A DNA stretch of 64,000 nucleotides from assembly GCA_034620365.1 (NCBI GenBank), contig JAQGEQ010000116.1:342661-406660 (forward strand), read 5' to 3'. Positions 43,881-64,000 of this stretch are shown here, piece after piece. The notes beneath the pieces are model-generated. The model ran no database searches. It was given only the letters and a program-made list of their open reading frames with translations, and was not told the DNA's origin. This stretch comes from Pegea sp. RAD2-039. Taxonomy: Eukaryota; Chordata; Thaliacea; Salpida; Salpidae. Within the stretch, counting starts at the first letter, position 1; each line of letters starts with the position of its first letter. A program made the translations under genes and the position numbers.

Positions 43881-45401
43881 TATTCAAAAAATTTGCCACA
43901 AAATTAAACTGAAACGATGACGTCACTGCTATTAGACACAGCAAGTCAACGGCGTTTGTTCCGCTCTGGTGATTTCGAAGTCGATACGCGCGAGCAGTTC
44001 AACTTCAACTTTTTGCTTATATAACTCGAAACTTGGAATCTAACTCAATTGGTATCGAAAAAATACTGACGTCATCATAAACGCTGAAAAAGGTTCGATG
44101 ACGTCATCTGATAGTTTTCTAAATTTCACTGAAATTTTTTTAATCATGAAAAAAAGACTAAAAAAAAAACCGCGAAAAACGCCAGAAATTCGACTAAAAC
44201 TGCAAACGAAGTCGCGCGCTTGTATCGCGAATAAACGAAGAGTTTATGGAGTTAGATGTTTAATGGTTTAACCTTTAAGAAAAAGACAAAAAAAAAAGAT
44301 TTTGTAAATTTCAAGTTTGTTCTTTGTCATCACCTAGTGATCAGTCATTAACACGTGTCGTGACGTCATACGTTTATTTGTTTCATTCAAGTTGTTTAGA
44401 TGTAAACAAAACAGGATTTTATTGATCAAACTAACTTGCCATCGTAATAGATGACGTCATCGTGGCTTAAAGCGCTTTTTCTGAAACTTCAAAGAAAGAT
44501 TTGAAATTTTCTTTTAAATTGCTTAGATTAGCAGCTTTTCAATCAAAAGATTGATTAAAATGCTAAGGAGTAATGACGTCATCACTGCAGTCTGTTTATA
44601 TTTAAGTTGGTTTTTTTTTTTTCATCAAAAAAACCCCAAAAATTTTCGAATTTTCTAAAAATCGATAATTTTACTGCAAAATAGAAATCTTACAAATTTA
44701 CAGAGAAAAAATCAACTAAAAAAAAATTAATTAAAATAAAAGAAATTTTGATAAAAACAAAAATAAAAAACTTTCAATCAACTTTTCAACTTTGCAAAAA
44801 ATGTAAAAAAAAAATTTTTAGTTTGCATTAGCAAGAAATTTTTTTTTTTGAAATTAGGTCAAAATTTCCAATATTTTTAACTTTTTATTTTCTCTCAAAC
44901 GCCACCTAGCGTTGAGCATCGCGACTTGCAACATTTTTCCATAAAATTTTTTCTATAGTTTTTCTAATTCTTTAAAAAAATTGTCTTTTTACTGTCACTT
45001 TTACAAAAGAATTTGAAAAATTAGTTTAATAATTTTTGATTAAAATATTTATCTTTTATAAAAATTGTAATAAAAAAATAATAAATATTTTTACAAATCA
45101 AATATATAAACAAAAACATGGAAGATAAAAAAATCAACATATATCAATACATAAATAAATATACATAAATCTATTTATACAAATATTTAAAAAAATATGC
45201 ATAAAAAATTAAAGATATACAAAATCAACAATTTATATTGCAAAATACAATTTAAAATAATTGTAAAAATTAATTATTTCAGAAATTGGCTGCTAGTTAA
45301 AAAAGTTTTTCAATTTTTTTAGGTTTAAAATTGTAATAAGTTTAATTTTTATTAAGAAACATTTTCTGAACTTAAATAAGTTATTTATAAGTCGATCATA
45401 G
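43881..45401. other. ABCG 5' flank and spacer
   Basis: No gene seen. Contains several TGACGTCATC words (43917, 44067, 44097, 44359, 44452, 44574) within the first 700 bp upstream of the ABCG start, then AT-rich DNA without them. The former may include the ABCG promoter. Confidence 0.5.
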
Positions 45402-45485
45402 CCTTCGATAGCTCAGTTGGTAGAGCGGTGGACTGTAGCGTTCGTTGAAATCCATAGGTCGCTGGTTCGAATCCGGCTCGAAGGA
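45402..45485 (+). tRNA. tRNA-Tyr: tRNA-Tyr (anticodon GUA) with intron
   Basis: The acceptor stem CCTTCGA pairs with TCGAAGG, followed by discriminator A (45485). The A box is TAGCTCAGTTGG and the B box GGTTCGAATCC. The anticodon loop is C-T-GTA-G-A with anticodon 45435-45437. An 11-nt intron, CGTTCGTTGAA (45439-45449), sits at the canonical position one base 3' of the anticodon. The mature length is 73 nt. Introns are near-universal in eukaryotic tRNA-Tyr genes. It lies between ABCG and FAK. Confidence 0.97.
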
Positions 45486-45487
45486 TA

Positions 45488-45493
45488 TTTTTT
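45488..45493 (+). terminator. Pol III T-run terminator
   Basis: Six consecutive T residues, two bases after the tRNA-Tyr 3' end; the usual RNA polymerase III stop signal. Confidence 0.85.
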
Positions 45494-46733
45494 ATTTGCT
45501 TAAATAAACATTTTTCTAAATATATTTTTATCTTAATATAAACTTTTGAAATATTTTAAAATTTAAACAATTTAAGAATAACTTTTCAGTACTTTTTAAA
45601 ATAAAATTTTCTCTAAATTCTTTTAATAATTGAAATAGAAACTAAATTCTTAAAAAATTTTCAGGACAGCAAAGAATTAAAGCAAGATGTTTAAAAAGCT
45701 TCAAATTACAGAAATGCAAAATCTGTTTAGTATTTATTAAACATCTAAATTTTATTTCAAACCTTTTAAGAAAACAAAAAATAGGAAAAAAATCAATCAA
45801 TTAATCAAAAAAAATGTTTAAATAAACAGAATTTAATAAAATTATTATTTTAAAGCAATCTTCTTTTTCAATAAAACTCTGTAATTTAAACAAATAAGTT
45901 ATTTTACATCTGTCTTGCTTAAGTTGAATGTATAAACAGAACAAGTTGTCTATATTTCATCTTTTTTGTATGAATCTAAATATTATCAAAATGTGTATAA
46001 AGTTGATAAACTATTTGATAAAAGGTCGATGGCTTTCAATAAAAAGAAAAAAAGAAAATACTAAAACCACTTAAGACAAAATACTTATTTTCAAACAAAT
46101 AAAAAAGATAAATAAAAATTCATTGAGTTTAAATCATCTTTAATGATGACAAAAATTTTGAAATATCTTTAAAAAATTTATCAAAATTTTATTTGAAACA
46201 CTTTTTGAACATTTTAGTAATTTCACTTTTTCAGTCTCTGTACCGCCAACTTGCGGAAAACATAATTTTTAAATTTAAAACTAATTTTGTTTTATGAAAT
46301 ACAAATTTTTAAATTTTTTAATTTCAATGAAATAATTATTTGAATTTAAAATAAAAAGATTATTTAGTAAATGTTTTTAAAACCACTTTCTAGGAGATAA
46401 TTTAATCTAATTTTTTTTTGTTTTAATTTTAAACCCTGAAATTAATCAATCGAAAAAAATGACATTAAAAAAAATCCACAAAAATTTCTCTTAAAGTTTT
46501 TATTTTTTTTTTCTCAAAAACCTCAACAGATAATATAATAGTGATGACGTCACAGCGTGATGACGTCACAGCATGATGACGTCACACAGCGTGATGACGT
46601 GAGCGGTGAATAGTGTAGTGGTGTTGATGAAGTCATCAAGATTAGCAGCAATTAATTTTCTGGGTAAAAAATCGAAAGTACACAAAAAAAAGTTTCTGAA
46701 AGAAAACAGAAGTGAAAAGAAGCGATGACGTCA
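45494..46733. other. AT-rich spacer and FAK 3' flank
   Basis: Nothing coding. Four TGACGTCA words in close tandem (46542-46600, spacer CAGCGTGA or CAGCATGA) lie just downstream of the FAK stop, probably in its 3' UTR. Confidence 0.45.
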
Positions 46734-61729
<14,996 letters not shown>

Positions 61730-61808
61730 TTCTATGACGTCACAAACGCACGTGTAAGTCAAAGTTTTATTTTTAGATGAATAGAACTAATTTGCATAAG
61801 CTTTTTCT
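61730..61808 (-). other. Immediate 5' flank of FAK
   Basis: Contains one TGACGTCA at 61734-61741 next to CACGTG (61748-61753), so a CRE and an E-box lie within 25 bp of the start codon. The frame stays open upstream without an ATG, so an extra 5' exon cannot be excluded. Confidence 0.5.
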
Positions 61809-61809
61809 A

Positions 61810-62635
61810 ACAACACCTTCAAAACAGCTTAGCAACTAGCCTAGCAAAAAAGATAATTGCAAATAGAAAAATGAAAAACAACAACAACCTAACAAACTTA
61901 AAAACAAACCTAGCAACAAGCTAACAACAACCTAGCAACAAGCTAACAACAACCTAGCAACAAGCTAACAACAACCTAGCAACAAGCTAACAACAACCTA
62001 GCAACAAGCTAACAACAACCTAGCAACAAGCTAATAACAACCTAGCAACAAGCTAACAAGCCAAAAATAAGCGAACAACAAGCTAACAACAAGCCAAAAA
62101 CAAGCTAATAACAACCTAGCAACAAGCTAACAACAAGTTAGCAACAAGCTAACAACAAGCTAACAACAAGCCAAAAATAAGCGAACAACAAGCTAACAAC
62201 AAGCTAACAACAACCTAGCAACAAGCTAGCAACAAGCTAATAACAACCTAGCAACAAGCTAACAACAACCTAGCAACAAGCTAACAACAACCTAGCAACA
62301 AGCTAACAACAAGCCAAAAATAAGCTAACAACAAGCGAACAACAAGCTAACAACAACCTAGCAACAAGCTAGCAACAAGCTAATAACAACCTAGCAACAA
62401 GCTAACAACAAGCTAGCAACAAGCTAATAACAACCTAGCAACAAGCTAACAACAAGTTAGCAACAAGCTAACAACAAGCTAACAACAAGCCAAAAATAAG
62501 CTAACAACAAGCTAACAATAAGCTAACAACAAGCTAACAACAAGCGAACAACAAGCGAACAACAACCTAGCAACAAGCTAACAACAAGCCAAAAATAAGC
62601 TAACAACAAGCTAACAACAAGCGAACAATAACTTT
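61810..62635. repeat. Tandem array of CTAGCAACAAGCTAACAACA-type units upstream of FAK
   Basis: About 800 bp of 10- and 20-bp units mixing CTAGCAACAAG, CTAACAACAAG, CCAAAAATAAG and CGAACAACAAG, with longer blocks of ~100-180 bp repeated. It shares the TAGCAAC core with the FAK intron 5 array. Confidence 0.95.
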
Positions 62636-63320
62636 TTGTAACAGTAACTTCAATTCAAGTTGAATATTATTAAACTAAATTGACTGAATCATCGAAATAA
62701 CAAAAAAAAAAATTGTTATGACGTCATTATCATCAACAGAGGTGGTGAAACTATTTCCGCTATTTTTAAAATAAACATTTAAAATGAAGAAGTAATTACG
62801 TCACAATTGAAAATAGATGACGTCATCAGTTGATAAATTAGCTTACCATCGCCAGTTTGAAGTTTTTTGTTATAAATTGGACAAAAAATTAAAGAAAAAA
62901 TTGAAATATTTGAAATTCTGGATTCGATATTCATCATTATCTTCTAAAATTTCATTTAGATGTTTTTTTTTCAATATTTTCTGACTTAAAACTGAAGATT
63001 TTCTTAATTTCCAAATTAAATATTTTTAAAAATTATTGAAATTTTTTATCTACAAATTTCTTCAACTTATTTTAAATAAAAAATGTTTAAAATAAATCTG
63101 TCATTGTAAAAAGTTCAAATGAAAAACCTCAAAAAATTAAATATAAAAAATTAAAAATGAAACACTAAAGTACAAAGTAGCAAATATAACAATGTTTCTT
63201 TCCTAATAATTAATCGCTTTCAATTTTTTGTTCCGCCTCAGTGAACATCGCTTATTTTTGTCACGTGGTTTCAGGGAGATAACTTCTCATTAATTTTTGG
63301 CAATATTTACAAATATTTGA
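62636..63320. other. AT-rich spacer
   Basis: No gene seen. TGACGTCA at 62719 and 62818. No features otherwise. Confidence 0.45.
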
Positions 63321-63321
63321 A

Positions 63322-64000
63322 AAATAACGTCGCCACGTGACTAGATCTTCAAGCAAATGACGTCACCACGTGACTACATCTTCAAGCAAATGACGTCACC
63401 ACGTGACTACATCTTCAAGCAAATGACGTCACCACGTGACTAGATCTTCAAGCAAATGACGTCACCACGTGATTACGATTTTATGCAAATAACGTCGCCA
63501 CGTGACTACATCTTCAAACAAATGACGTCACCACGTGACTAGATCTTCAAGCAAATGACGTCACCACGTGACTAAATCTTCAAGCAAGTGACGTCACCAC
63601 GTGACTACATCTTCAAGCAAATAACGTCACCACGTGACTACATCTTCAAGCAAATGACGTCACCACGTGACTAAATCTTCAAGCAAATAACGTCACCACG
63701 TGACTAAATCTTCAAGCAAATAACGTCACCACGTGATTACGATTTTATGCAAATAACGTCGCCACGTGACTACATCTTCAAGTAAATAACGTCACCACGT
63801 GACTAAATCTTCAAGCAAATAACGTCACCACGTGATTACGATTTTATGCAAATGACGTCACCACGTGACTAAATCTTCAAGCAAATAACGTCACCACGTG
63901 ATTACGATTTTATGCAAATAACGTCGCCACGTGACTACATCTTCAAGCAAATGATGACGTCACTACGTGATTACGATTTTATGCAAATGACGTCACCACG
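63322..64000. repeat. 33-bp array combining CRE, E-box and octamer motifs (runs off the window)
   Basis: About 20 copies of CAAATGACGTCACCACGTGA then CTACATCTTCAAG. Each unit carries TGACGTCA (or TAACGTCA/TAACGTCG) four bases from the palindrome CACGTG. A second unit type has ATTACGATTTTATGCAAAT in place of CTACATCTTCAAG and so contains the octamer ATGCAAAT. The array is cut by the window end. Confidence 0.97.

Overview
The window is nuclear DNA of an animal (metazoan). It holds a focal adhesion kinase, an AKT kinase and an ERG/FLI-type ETS factor. The genes have GT-AG introns, many only about 45-55 bp long, and the DNA is very AT-rich with little coding sequence on the left. I cannot place the phylum from the sequence.

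Layout. At 1.2-2.3 kb (-) is a small CCDC86/Cgr1-type ribosome-biogenesis gene. At 4.1-5.4 kb (-) is an intronless mitochondrial prolyl-tRNA synthetase (PARS2). An 8-bp satellite lies at 6.3-6.7 kb and a tRNA-derived SINE at 7.1-7.3 kb. At 12.5-17.1 kb (+) is an ERG/FLI-type ETS factor with PNT and ETS domains. At 19.5-21.0 kb a LINE scrap abuts a 5'-truncated, still open WDR43/Utp5 copy. From 21.0 to 26.4 kb is an AT-rich desert. At 26.4-32.1 kb (+) is a complete 13-exon AKT gene whose last intron is a 2.4-kb minisatellite. At 33.8-38.7 kb is a graveyard of a SINE, two LINE lineages and hairpin-bearing inverted repeats. At 40.9-43.9 kb (-) is an 11-exon ABCG half-transporter, and at 45.4 kb (+) an intron-containing tRNA-Tyr. 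From 46.7 to 61.7 kb (-) is a 28-exon focal adhesion kinase (FAK). Nested in it are an opposite-strand LRR-Ig receptor-like gene and a 226-codon ORF that could be an alternative first exon. A 33-bp array runs off the right end.

Multiexon models for AKT (471 aa), FAK (1519 aa), ABCG (658 aa), ETS (651 aa) and CCDC86 (139 aa) were built by hand. Exon phases agree at every junction and the total lengths divide by three, which supports the splice sites chosen.

The most striking signal is the palindrome TGACGTCA, usually extended to GATGACGTCATC or GTGATGACGTCATCAC. It saturates the right-hand 24 kb, in introns, at splice sites, in intergenic DNA and inside exons. In exons it encodes V/M-T-S or D-V(-I) and sometimes supplies the TGA stop codon. 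It is almost absent from the AT-rich left. It behaves like a highly iterated palindrome in a metazoan genome, and I do not know of a description of it.

Two of the genes plausibly act together: FAK signals from integrin adhesions and AKT acts downstream of PI3K. Nothing in the sequence shows that they are co-regulated.
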